64,000 nucleotides of DNA from Mitsuaria sp. 7 (lineage in GTDB: Bacteria > Pseudomonadota > Gammaproteobacteria > Burkholderiales > Burkholderiaceae_C): the NCBI RefSeq assembly GCF_001653795.1, contig NZ_CP011514.1:3304279-3368278 (forward strand). Reading direction: 5' to 3'. This document shows, piece by piece, positions 26,175 through 34,094 of this stretch. Position 1 is the first letter of the stretch; each line of letters begins with the position of its first letter. Position numbers and translations under genes: made by a program. The notes beneath the pieces were generated by a model. The model worked only from the letters and a program-made list of their open reading frames with translations, was not told the DNA's origin and made no database searches.

Positions 26175-27272
26175 ATGAAAAATCGTTTACTTTCGCTGGC
26201 GGCACTCGTTCTGAGTTCGGCTGTCGCTAATGCAGCCGGTACGCCGACCTACACCATCACATCATTGGGGGAAGGAACGGCCTGGAGGGTCAATGAGTCA
26301 GGTCAAGTGGCTGGCTGGTCTAGCCTCGCGAACAGAGCGTTCCTGTACACGCCAGGAATCGGTCAAACGCTAATCAACCCCGCGCCCTACGCCATCTCGA
26401 GCATCGCTTACGGACTCAACAACGCCGGAGAGGTAGTGGGTTACTCCAACTTCGCCGGCTCCGGTGGCTCCCAACCGTTCAAATTCTCCGTGGAGGGGGG
26501 ACTCCAGGCGCTCCCGATGCCTAGCGGCGCAACTCCCTACCTTCGCGCTAGCGCGATCAACGACGTGGGCTCGGTCGCCGGCGATCAGTGGTACTACACG
26601 TCTGCCTTGGGGGCTCAAATGAACCCGCGGGGACTGAACGTCCTTGACGTTAACAACAGCAATCTGTTTGCCGGTCTCAGCTACGACTACGCAACCGGTC
26701 ACAGCACCGCGGCGCTGTGGAGCCCAACAGGCGGACTTCAGACCTTTGGCTCCATCGGAGGCAACAACTCGCAATTCATGGCCTTGAACGGCGCCGGCAT
26801 GGCAGTTGGCTACGGTGAGAACCGGTGGTTCACTGAGCACGCGCTAATCTACGACGGACAGACTCTCGTCGACATCGGAGCTCAGTTTGGCGACCGCACC
26901 TTTAGCCAAGCCTACGGGATCAGTGACTCCGGCCTAGTGGTCGGGAGGTTCACGCCAGGCGGCCAGTACGGCAGCGGCCCTATGCACGCGTTCGCATACT
27001 CCAAAGAGTACGGCTCGTTCGATCTGAACAATGCACTGGCTGTGGGGCAGGGTGAAGGCTGGCTACTGCTCTCCGCGCAAGACGCGACTTCAGACGGTCG
27101 CATCGTTGGGTTCGGCGTTCTGAACGGCACGATGTCGGCGTTTATGTTGAACCCGGTCACGGCGGCAGTACCTGAACCGTCCACAGCCCTCCAAGCATCG
27201 CTTGGCTTGATGCTCCTGGCTTCTTGGTTCGTTCGTAAGCGCGGGGCGAGGCGTTCGAATCTACTCACCTAG
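26175..27272 (+). CDS. PEP-CTERM sorting-domain protein with HAF repeats
   Basis: 365 residues from the ATG at 26175, with AGGGAGGA eight bases upstream. A signal peptide ends near ANAAG. The body consists of HAF-type extracellular repeats (GLNNAGEVVGYS, AINDVGSVAGD, ALNGAGMAVGYG, GISDSGLVVGRF). The C-terminus has the exosortase signal: VPEPST, a membrane helix (LGLMLLASWF) and a basic tail VRKRGARR. It is exported and probably cut and anchored by an exosortase encoded elsewhere. The next gene starts 11 bases after its stop. Confidence 0.9.
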   Translation: MKNRLLSLAALVLSSAVANAAGTPTYTITSLGEGTAWRVNESGQVAGWSSLANRAFLYTPGIGQTLINPAPYAISSIAYGLNNAGEVVGYSNFAGSGGSQPFKFSVEGGLQALPMPSGATPYLRASAINDVGSVAGDQWYYTSALGAQMNPRGLNVLDVNNSNLFAGLSYDYATGHSTAALWSPTGGLQTFGSIGGNNSQFMALNGAGMAVGYGENRWFTEHALIYDGQTLVDIGAQFGDRTFSQAYGISDSGLVVGRFTPGGQYGSGPMHAFAYSKEYGSFDLNNALAVGQGEGWLLLSAQDATSDGRIVGFGVLNGTMSAFMLNPVTAAVPEPSTALQASLGLMLLASWFVRKRGARRSNLLT

Positions 27273-27283
27273 CGGCGGCGTCC

Positions 27284-27991
27284 ATGTCGAACTATTTGAC
27301 CCCGCTCGCTCCTTTCGTTCCCCTGCTCCAAACGCTCGCTTGGATCACGCTGATCGTCGCGTTGACGCTCTGGTTCAATCGGCCCATTCGAGAGCTCTTG
27401 GGCTCACTGCGAAAGCGAGTGGACGCGGGCAGCGCAGTGAAGGCGGGCTGGTTCGAACTATCGGAGATGAAGGCTGAGCCAGCAGACCAGCAGCGTCTAC
27501 GGGCGCAGATTGAACTGAAGGAGGCGTCGGACGGCGGCACGATCTCCGCCAAGGGTGGTGGAACGAGGCCCACGCAAAACGGCACTCCGCCAAAGTACTT
27601 GCTCGCGGAGGACTTGGCACTCCGCGCACTTCAAGCCGATCTCGGTGTTCCGTTGAATCGTCAGATTTCTGCAGGACCAAGTGCCGGCTTCGATGCTGCT
27701 TTCGCACAGGGAGGAAAGCTGAACATCGTCGAAGTGAGGTTCTTCCCCGGCCCCGCGAATCCAGAAGGCATCCGACTAGCGCTCGAACGCATAGCCGACA
27801 CAACTGAACGAATGAACTGGAAAAGCGTGAAGGTCATTCTCGTACTGGTCTTCGCGCAGCCCGGAGACGTGTACCTCCCGACAGATCCAATCAACAAAGC
27901 TCTTGAAGGATTCAGGCTTTCGGTCGACGTGCGCACGTACTCCCTTGACGAGTTGCGCATCCGATTCGGCGTTGCACCGGGCGATCTCTGA
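27284..27991 (+). CDS. Membrane-anchored protein with a PD-(D/E)XK nuclease-like domain
   Basis: 235 residues. One N-terminal membrane helix (LLQTLAWITLIVALTLWF, about 14-31), a charged linker, then a C-terminal domain. That domain has the spacing of a restriction-endonuclease fold: E109 in LLAEDLALRALQADLG, D137 in SAGFDAAF and E150-V-R152 in LNIVEVRFF, followed by a helix (GIRLALERIADTTERM) and a beta strand (VKVILVLVF). Arg in place of the catalytic Lys is a known variant but lowers certainty. It lies 11 bases after the PEP-CTERM gene and tail to tail with the Pycsar operon. A defence nuclease is a guess. Confidence 0.65.
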   Translation: MSNYLTPLAPFVPLLQTLAWITLIVALTLWFNRPIRELLGSLRKRVDAGSAVKAGWFELSEMKAEPADQQRLRAQIELKEASDGGTISAKGGGTRPTQNGTPPKYLLAEDLALRALQADLGVPLNRQISAGPSAGFDAAFAQGGKLNIVEVRFFPGPANPEGIRLALERIADTTERMNWKSVKVILVLVFAQPGDVYLPTDPINKALEGFRLSVDVRTYSLDELRIRFGVAPGDL

Positions 27992-27997
27992 ACGGAC

Positions 27998-28699
27998 TCA
28001 GGGCAGCGTGTGCATGTAGTCGGAAGAGAAGATCGTCTGACCAGCAAGCATCGGCTCGGTATGCGTGCTCCACATCCCATTTCCGTTGTGCACCCTCAGG
28101 CCGTATGGCAATTCGGCTATTACTTCGCCAGTCACTCGAATCGGCGGGCCACTGATGGAGGTCAACTTCGCAGCGTAGTTGGCCGCTCGACCTATCCACA
28201 CTAGGTCGTTGTCTGCGCGAATTCCGATGCGTGCAGCCCGAATCTGACTACGGTCGATTCCCACGGCGTGACGGAGCGTAAACCGCTCCTGAGGATAGCG
28301 CTGCTGGATCGTTGGCCGGATAACTTCATGCACAGCGCAATTAATCTGCATCGCCGCGATTACCGCGTCAGCGCATTGACTCTGCCCGATGAAAATTGCC
28401 ATCACCCTGTCGCCGTCGTACGCGGTTATGGCGCCTGCCCGGCTGCGGATGATGCTGGCTGCGCAACGCAGATAGGCCTTATACACGCCGGCACTGAACC
28501 ACCACTCGAACTGGTTGACCATGTCGGTCGACCCATCCAGATCGGCGTACAGCACAGTGGCGATACCCAGCGCCTTGGCGTGAGGGCCAGCCAAAGAAAG
28601 ATCTGTTGCCTCTGGAACAGATGAAGTCAACTGTACGTTCCACTTTGAGGTGAAGCACGCGTTGACCGCTTCGAAGAGGTCCTGCTTCGACGTTCCCAT
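27998..28699 (-). CDS. pycC: Pycsar pyrimidine nucleotide cyclase PycC
   Basis: 233 residues with a class III cyclase domain. Metal-binding Asps are D53 (LYADLDGST) and D97 (AYDGDRVMAIF). The Pycsar-type signature follows: VGIDRSQIRAARIGIRADNDLVWIGRAANYAAKL (about 147-179), with N164, R171 and N174 at the positions conserved in this group. PycC enzymes sense phage infection and make cCMP or cUMP, which activates a partner effector. The effector gene ends 3 bases upstream of this ATG, so the pair is one operon. Nucleotide specificity cannot be read from the sequence. Confidence 0.88.
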   Translation of the reverse strand: MGTSKQDLFEAVNACFTSKWNVQLTSSVPEATDLSLAGPHAKALGIATVLYADLDGSTDMVNQFEWWFSAGVYKAYLRCAASIIRSRAGAITAYDGDRVMAIFIGQSQCADAVIAAMQINCAVHEVIRPTIQQRYPQERFTLRHAVGIDRSQIRAARIGIRADNDLVWIGRAANYAAKLTSISGPPIRVTGEVIAELPYGLRVHNGNGMWSTHTEPMLAGQTIFSSDYMHTLP

Positions 28700-28702
28700 C
28701 GT

Positions 28703-29209
28703 TTAAGCCTTATTGAGCAAGGCGATGATTGCTGGCACCCAGAACATGATGGCAATGAATGACGCTCGCATGCCGCTCTGGACGTTCGAAAACTTCCCAC
28801 AAGCGACCTCTGCATTGCGATGAATCTGGTCTCCCCAGTCTCTCAGCAGGTCGTCATCCGACGCCTTCATAAGTCGCTCTACGTAGTCGGAACGAGGCAA
28901 ATTCGCGATTCGTCCGAAGAACAGCAGCGAGTCCTTTGGGCCGTCTGTCTTAGGAAGCACTGCCGCAGCCAAGTACATGAGAGCAGCTCCTAGAGGAACA
29001 GTTGCCAGCACCGCCAAAGCGATCGGCCAGTAGTTGTGTGCCGCTTTCCAAGCCGCCCAGTCCGCAGAGCTAATCAGTGCGCCGATGGCTCCCAGCATTG
29101 CCAAGTCAATGGTGACAACCACGGCCACCTTCGCATCAGCCGCGGAAATCCAAGCAAGTTGTCGTTCAAACACCCATTGAGCAGTGGAAAGACGTTCTTT
29201 GCTATTCAT
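28703..29209 (-). CDS. pycTM: Pycsar transmembrane effector PycTM
   Basis: 168 residues. The start ERQLAWISAADAKVAVVVTIDLAMLGAIGALI is the usual PycTM opening, with an AD.K motif leading into the first membrane helix. Two more helices follow (WPIALAVLATVPLGAALMYLAA; FIAIMFWVPAIIALL), with a cytoplasmic stretch (FFGRIANLPRSDYVERL...DDDLLRDWGDQIHRNAEVACGKF) between helices 2 and 3. In known Pycsar systems the cyclic pyrimidine signal makes this protein disrupt the inner membrane and halt phage spread by cell death or arrest. It precedes pycC with a 3-base gap. Confidence 0.85.
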   Translation of the reverse strand: MNSKERLSTAQWVFERQLAWISAADAKVAVVVTIDLAMLGAIGALISSADWAAWKAAHNYWPIALAVLATVPLGAALMYLAAAVLPKTDGPKDSLLFFGRIANLPRSDYVERLMKASDDDLLRDWGDQIHRNAEVACGKFSNVQSGMRASFIAIMFWVPAIIALLNKA

Positions 29210-29312
29210 TTTTCACCTCTCTGCGTGGTGGGCTCGCGTCTCTCGACCTATTTCCTTACAGTTTCTCACGCCTGACAGAACTCAGCTAAAGCAGCCTACG
29301 GGCAGCTTCCCC

Positions 29313-29931
29313 ATGCACATTCCGAAGAGTGACCACTTCCCCGCGTTCTCTCTGATTGCCGACATCAATAGCTTCGCGTACCTCGTCACTGCACATCAGC
29401 TACCGAGCGGCGTGGCCGACTAGTGCGAGACGTTTTGACTGGCTCGATAACGGCAGTAGAGGACTGTGGCGTGAGCGTCCTTGGTGTGATGGGAGACGCC
29501 ATCTTCGCTGTGCTTCCAGGCTTCGACGAGGCTTTCAAGGCCTGCGTCTCAATCGCTAGGGACGTAAACAAGCTCTGTGGGTACCTAGCCGGAACGGAGT
29601 TTGAAAAGGAGGTTCCGGAATTGCCCAGCATGAAGATCGGCGTGGAGTACGGATTCCTTCGACCGTCATCCATTCACACTGCGGCTCTCGGAAGGCTGCC
29701 GTACTGCATAGGACCTGCGACGAGAGCTACGCGAAGCGCGTCAGCGATGCCGAGGAGGGCAACAGGTGTCACGTCGGGCCTCTAGCTATGGCGGCCGGCT
29801 TCCACAGCTACATCTCAACTGAACCTTCGATCACGACTGGGAAGCGTCGCGAGCCCGATTACCAGTATTAGGTTCTTGACCTGAGCGATAGCTGGATTGA
29901 AGGGACGCCCGAGAATGGAATCAGGTACTAG
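29313..29931 (+). pseudogene. Decayed second class III nucleotide cyclase
   Basis: The plus-strand frame starts MHIPKSDHFPAFSLIADINSFAYLV and meets TAG at 29421. It resumes one base shifted with VRDVLTGSITAVEDCGVSVLGVMGDAIFAVLPGF (the second metal Asp is intact). It shifts again near 29719 into SYAKRVSDAEEGNRCHVGPLAMAAGFHSYIS, and meets a nonsense TAG (29869-29871) where Trp is expected, followed by LDLSDSWIEG. Two 1-base deletions and one stop thus break a cyclase of about 206 residues. It differs in sequence from the adjacent pycC and lies divergent to pycTM. Confidence 0.8.
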
Positions 29932-30102
29932 TGACACTCGGCGCCAGAACGTGCAGTTCCTTGTTCACCGATGTGCGTCCTGCAGAGGTCCGACCTAGCT
30001 TAGTTGGCGATGAGGGGCCTTTACTCGCGAACGCCCACCTATGCGATGCGCCGCCGTCTCAAAGCGCCACAAGCGGAGCAGCTTTTGAGTTTCATGTAAG
30101 AC
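29932..30102. other. Island right end without genes
   Basis: About 170 bases between the broken cyclase and the right KduD-like remnant. No frame of coding quality, no RNA-like hairpin and no integrase attachment motif was recognised. Confidence 0.5.
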
Positions 30103-30294
30103 ATGACGACCAGCAACACCTCGGCGCTGCGCGAAGACGCCCAGCGCAACGAGGCCATCCTGGCTCGCACCCCGGCGGGACGGTGGGGAGATCCGCAGGA
30201 CCTTTTGGAAGCAGTCATGTTCCTGGCCTCGGACGCCGCGCGCTAAGTGCACGGTCACACGCTGGCGGTGGATGGCGGTTGGCTGGCGGGTTAG
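30103..30294 (+). pseudogene. C-terminal remnant of a KduD-like short-chain dehydrogenase
   Basis: Translation gives MTTSNTSALREDAQRNEAIL, then ARTPAGRWGDPQDLLEAVMFLASDAAR, an in-frame TAA where Tyr is expected (30244-30246), and VHGHTLAVDGGWLAG before the final stop. This is the last quarter of a KduD-type SDR, with the cofactor and catalytic parts missing. Together with the remnant at 24.7 kb it brackets the low-GC island. Confidence 0.75.
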
Positions 30295-30297
30295 GTC

Positions 30298-32022
30298 TTA
30301 GGCCGCCGCCGGCACGGCCGGCAGTTCGAGCGTGAACCGCGAGCCCTGACCGCTCTCGCTGTCGACCAGGATGCGGCCGCCCATGCGTTCCATGAGCTGC
30401 TTGCAGATCACCAGGCCGATGCCGTGCCCGGGCTGCTCCACGCGGCCGAGCCGGTTGAACGGCTGGAACAGCTGGGAACGCTGCTCGGGGCTCAGCCCGA
30501 TGCCGTTGTCGGCGACCTCGATGCGGAAGCCGCGCGGCTCCGCGCAGGCGCGGACCTTCACCCAGCCGCCGCGCCGGTTGTACTTGATGGCGTTGGAGAT
30601 GAGGTTGTGCAGCACCTGCTCCAGCCGGATCGGGTCGGCCTGCACCAGCGGCAGCGTGCTGTCCTCCTCGGGCGTCATGCCGACCTGCAGGTCGATGCCC
30701 GCGGCCTGCGCCGCCGGCTGCGCCAGTTCCACCACGCGGCGCAGCAGCGGTCCCGCCTGCAGCGGCAGCGACTGCACGCTGAGCGTGTTCGCCTCGACGC
30801 GCGAGAGCGTCATCATGTCCTCGATCAGCACCAGCAGATGCTTGGCCGCCTCGTCGATGTGCCGCAGCCGCGAGTGCTGCATGTCGTCCAGCGGCCGCTT
30901 GGGATCGTGGGCCAGCAGCTGGCTGAAGCCCAGCACCGCGTTGAGCGGCGTGCGCAGCTCGTGACTGGCCTGGGACAGGAACTCGCTCTTGGTCTTGCTC
31001 GTGACTTCGGCCAGCTCGCGGGCGCGGTCCACGTCCTGCAGCCGCATGCGCTCGCCGAGCTCGCGCTGCAGCAGCTCGCCGCGCAGCCGCACCTGGCGCT
31101 GCAGGGCGCGGTTCCAGAGCAGCGTCACGCCCAGGCCGGCGACGACCAGCGCCAGCGCGATGCCCACGCCCCACAGCGCGCGGCGCTGCCAGCGCATCGC
31201 CGCGGTGTCCTGCGTGATCCAGCGGTCGGCGATGGCCTGGCGCTCGCTCTCGCCGATGCGCGTCAGCGCCTTGTCCAGGATGCGGCCCAGCATCGGCCAG
31301 TCGCGTCGGTAGCCGATGCCCAGGCCGTAGGCGTAGCCGAGGTCGTCCACCACCCGCAGGTTGCCGATGCCGTCGCGCCGCATCAGGTAGGTCGCGCCGG
31401 CCAGGTCCACGACCGCCGCGCCGACCTCGCCGCCGGCCAGGCGGCGCAGCACGGTGCGGTCGTCGACCTCGACCTGCAGCGGATTCGTCGCGTAGCGGTC
31501 GCGCAGGAACTCGGCCACCGCGTAGCCGCGCGCCACCGCCACCGCCTCGCCGGGCCGCAGCGGATCGTCGCCCGCGCCGGCGCGGCGCAGCAGCACCGCG
31601 GGCACGGTGATGTAGGGCCGGGTGAAGCCGAAGCGCTGCGCGCGTTCGGGCGTCTCGCGCATGGACATCTGCACGTCGAGCCCACCGACGGCGAGCGCGT
31701 CCAGGTTGTCGGCGAAGGGGCGCGGCGGCTGGAACTCGAAGCGCAGTCCGGTAAGCTCCATCAGCCGGCGCGCATAGTCCACCGACAGGCCGGTGAGCCG
31801 GCCTTCCTCATCGACGTAGGTGAACGGGCCGTAGCTGGCCGAGCCGCCGACGCGCAGCACGGGATGCTGCGCCACCCACGCGCGTTCCTCGGCCGTCAGC
31901 CAGTCGCGCGGATCGGCGTGCCCCTGTCCCGCCAATGCCAGCCACGCCAGCACCGCCGCCACCAGGATAGGCAGCAGACGCGGCAGCACGCGCAGAAGTC
32001 GGGGGAGTGCGAACAGGACCAC
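30298..32022 (-). CDS. Hybrid sensor histidine kinase with periplasmic solute-binding sensor
   Basis: 574 residues. A signal/anchor helix (about 10-32), then a type 3 solute-binding-protein domain (about 45-270; VLRVGGSASYGPFTYVDEEGRLTGLSVDYARRL). A membrane helix at about 282-304 and a short coiled coil lead to the kinase core with H354 in SHELRTPLN, N-box NLISNAIKYNRR, and G boxes DNGIGLS and GHGIGLVICKQ. No receiver or HPt domain is attached and no response regulator gene is adjacent, so it is an orphan. The sensor domain suggests an amino acid or similar small ligand (EvgS/BvgS-like logic). Confidence 0.92.
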   Translation of the reverse strand: MVLFALPRLLRVLPRLLPILVAAVLAWLALAGQGHADPRDWLTAEERAWVAQHPVLRVGGSASYGPFTYVDEEGRLTGLSVDYARRLMELTGLRFEFQPPRPFADNLDALAVGGLDVQMSMRETPERAQRFGFTRPYITVPAVLLRRAGAGDDPLRPGEAVAVARGYAVAEFLRDRYATNPLQVEVDDRTVLRRLAGGEVGAAVVDLAGATYLMRRDGIGNLRVVDDLGYAYGLGIGYRRDWPMLGRILDKALTRIGESERQAIADRWITQDTAAMRWQRRALWGVGIALALVVAGLGVTLLWNRALQRQVRLRGELLQRELGERMRLQDVDRARELAEVTSKTKSEFLSQASHELRTPLNAVLGFSQLLAHDPKRPLDDMQHSRLRHIDEAAKHLLVLIEDMMTLSRVEANTLSVQSLPLQAGPLLRRVVELAQPAAQAAGIDLQVGMTPEEDSTLPLVQADPIRLEQVLHNLISNAIKYNRRGGWVKVRACAEPRGFRIEVADNGIGLSPEQRSQLFQPFNRLGRVEQPGHGIGLVICKQLMERMGGRILVDSESGQGSRFTLELPAVPAAA

Positions 32023-32140
32023 GGGACCATTGTGAGCCTGCCTCTCCCTCGCCAGGGCAAGGGCTCTCCCGCATCCGGGGGAGGTCCCTGTCAGAAGTGT
32101 CAGGTGCCTCCGACACCTGCCGTGCGCCGTCCGCCCGGAT

Positions 32141-33034
32141 TCAGCCGCGCAGCGAGGCCTTCAGCTTCGCGCCGATCTCCGGCTTGTCCTCGAAGGGATC
32201 GGTCGGGTTGCGCAGCTGCATGACGTCCTCCAGCCGCGTCTGCACGCCCTTGAGCGCCTGCGGGTGGCTGAAGATGTAGAAGCGCTCCTCGTCCAGCGCC
32301 TCGAACACCATCCGTGCGACGTCCGCGGCCGTCAGCTTGCCGGAGCTGACCGCCTTGTCGGTCATCGCCTGCGAGATGAGCTGGCTCTTGGTCGGCTTGT
32401 CCGCGCCGAGATCGCCCGGCCGGTTGCGATGACTCTGCGTGATGCCGGTGGGCACGAAGAACGGGCACAGCACCGAGGCGCGGATCTGGTCCGTCACCAG
32501 CGCCAGGTCCTGGTACAGCGTCTCGCTCAGCGAGACCACCGCATGCTTGGACACGTTGTAGACGCCCATGTTGGGCGGGTTCAGCATGCCGGCCATCGAC
32601 GCGGTGTTGACGATGTGGCCCTGCCAGGCGGGATCCTTGCCGGCGGCCTCCAGCATCATCGGCGTGAACAGGCGCACGCCGTGCACCACGCCCATCAGGT
32701 TGACGCCCAGGACCCAGTCCCAGTCGGAGAGCGAGTTCTCCCAGATCAGTCCGCCGGAGCCGACGCCCGCGTTGTTGAACACGAAGTTCGGCGCGCCGAA
32801 GCGTTCCTTCACCGCGGCGGCCAGCGCCTCCATCTGATCGGCCTTGGACACGTCCACGCGACGCGCCAGCACCGGGTGCCCGGCGAATTCCGCGGCGGCC
32901 TTGTCGAGCGCATCCTGCTGCACGTCGCACAGCACCAGGTTCATGCCGCGCGACGCGGCGATGCGCGCCACCTCGAGCCCGAAGCCCGAGCCCGCGCCGG
33001 TGATCACCGCAGTCTTGCCTTGATAGTCCTTCAT
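32141..33034 (-). CDS. Short-chain dehydrogenase/reductase
   Basis: 297 residues of classical SDR type: TGxxxGxG cofactor site in AVITGAGSGFGLEVARIAASRG, NNAG motif (FNNAGVGSGG), catalytic Ser in NTASMAG, and YNVSKHA (Y-x-x-x-K). The C-terminal extension (EERFYIFSHPQALKGVQTRLEDVMQ) is common in SDRs of lipid-degradation clusters. NAD(P) preference is unclear. Last gene of the minus-strand acyl-CoA block, about 90 bases after the GST-like gene. Confidence 0.88.
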   Translation of the reverse strand: MKDYQGKTAVITGAGSGFGLEVARIAASRGMNLVLCDVQQDALDKAAAEFAGHPVLARRVDVSKADQMEALAAAVKERFGAPNFVFNNAGVGSGGLIWENSLSDWDWVLGVNLMGVVHGVRLFTPMMLEAAGKDPAWQGHIVNTASMAGMLNPPNMGVYNVSKHAVVSLSETLYQDLALVTDQIRASVLCPFFVPTGITQSHRNRPGDLGADKPTKSQLISQAMTDKAVSSGKLTAADVARMVFEALDEERFYIFSHPQALKGVQTRLEDVMQLRNPTDPFEDKPEIGAKLKASLRG

Positions 33035-33122
33035 GCGCCTGTCTCCTTGATGCGGTTCTTGTGTGGTGCTTGTCCGTCTCTTCGCGTGGTGTCCGCGGCC
33101 CGTCCGTGCGGGCCCGATCGGA

Positions 33123-34094
33123 CTACGCCTGCTTGAGCGTGTAGCGGATGCGCGGGAAGTGCACGTGCACGAGGCCGGCGCGTTCGTCCTCGCGCGCGAG
33201 CGTCACCGTGCGGCAGCTCAGGCCCACCAGCGTGCCGGCGACGGCGTCGCGGGCGTAGTCGTAGGGCGTGACCGTGACGGCGTCGCCGGCGGCGAAGCCC
33301 AGGCCGTCCTCGACCTGCGCCGGACGCGGCGTCGACGCCTTCGCCAGCGCGATCGCCGCGGCGCCGTCGAGCTTGCCGGCGCGCTCGCCGTGACCGATCG
33401 CGGCGACACGGCCCATCCAGGCCCGCAGCGCCTCGTGCGGCGCGAAGATCTCGGCCAGCGGTCCGGTCCGGGTCACGAACCACAGCGGGTGATAGACGCT
33501 GAGGTCGGCGATGCTCGTCTCGCTGCCGAGCAGCCATGGCCGGTCGTCGGACAGCATGGCCGACAGCCACTCGAGGTACTGCGTCAGCGCCGCGCCGGCG
33601 TCGACGCCGCGCACCTGCGGCATGCCCTCGCTCATCGCCCGCCGGTCGGCGACGAAGATCTTCAGCATGTCCGGCGGCGCGCCGGCGAACAGCGCGGTCG
33701 CGCCCGCCGGTTGCATCGCGTAAGGCAGCGCGGTCCAGAAGAGATCCGTGTCGGCCCATTGCGCCAGCGTGCGCGCGTGGCCGGCGACGGCCGCGGGGAA
33801 CAGGCTGGGCGTCGGCCGGCGGGCTTCCAGCACCTCGGCGATCAGCGCGGTGTCGCAGTAGATGTCGGCGCCGAGCTGCAGGAAGGGCGTGCGGCGGTAG
33901 CCGCCGGTCAGCGCGACCACGTCGGGCTTGGGCAGCACCATGGGCACCGTCACCGAGTGCCACGGCAGGCCCTTGAGGCCGAGCATCAGCCGCGCCTTCT
34001 CCGCGAACGGCGAGCTGCTGTAGTGGTGCAGGACAAGGTCGTCGGCCGACGGAAGGCCGGCGGGCGTCGTGGGGTCTCGCGTGGCTTCGCTCAT
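33123..34094 (-). CDS. Glutathione S-transferase family protein with C-terminal extension
   Basis: 323 residues from the ATG at 34094, which overlaps the preceding stop (ATGA). The N-terminal thioredoxin-fold GST domain is clear (LVLHHYSSSPFAEKARLMLGLKGLPWHSV, then GGYRRTPFLQLGADIYCDTALIAEVLE). A helical GST domain with LGSETSIADLSVYHPLWF follows. The last ~75 residues (EDGLGFAAGDAVTVTPYDYARDAVAGTLVGLS...HVHFPRIRYTLKQA) form a beta-rich extra domain not present in typical GSTs. Coupled to the GNAT gene upstream. Confidence 0.82.
   Translation of the reverse strand: MSEATRDPTTPAGLPSADDLVLHHYSSSPFAEKARLMLGLKGLPWHSVTVPMVLPKPDVVALTGGYRRTPFLQLGADIYCDTALIAEVLEARRPTPSLFPAAVAGHARTLAQWADTDLFWTALPYAMQPAGATALFAGAPPDMLKIFVADRRAMSEGMPQVRGVDAGAALTQYLEWLSAMLSDDRPWLLGSETSIADLSVYHPLWFVTRTGPLAEIFAPHEALRAWMGRVAAIGHGERAGKLDGAAAIALAKASTPRPAQVEDGLGFAAGDAVTVTPYDYARDAVAGTLVGLSCRTVTLAREDERAGLVHVHFPRIRYTLKQA

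Larger units (their letters stand above)
24848..30102. mobile_element. Low-GC genomic island with Pycsar defence genes
   Basis: Base composition falls visibly compared with both flanks, codon use is less GC-biased, and both edges are broken KduD-like genes sharing a 20-bp repeat. Contents: an unknown 354-residue protein, a PEP-CTERM/HAF protein, a membrane nuclease-like protein, a Pycsar cyclase-effector pair and a decayed second cyclase. No integrase or transposase remains, so the mode of entry is unknown. Confidence 0.7.
24809..30275. repeat. 20-bp direct repeat pair flanking the island
   Basis: CACACGCTGGCGGTGGATGG occurs at 24809-24828 and again at 30256-30275, both encoding the HTLAVDG end of KduD-like remnants. 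Similarity extends on both sides to the stop codons. It could be an insertion duplication, an attachment-site-like repeat, or simply two paralogous gene ends. Confidence 0.7.

Noticed and set aside
24848..30102. Integrase, transposase or terminal inverted repeats of a mobile element
   Set aside because: No frame or repeat of this kind was found; only the 20-bp direct repeat within the KduD-like remnants.
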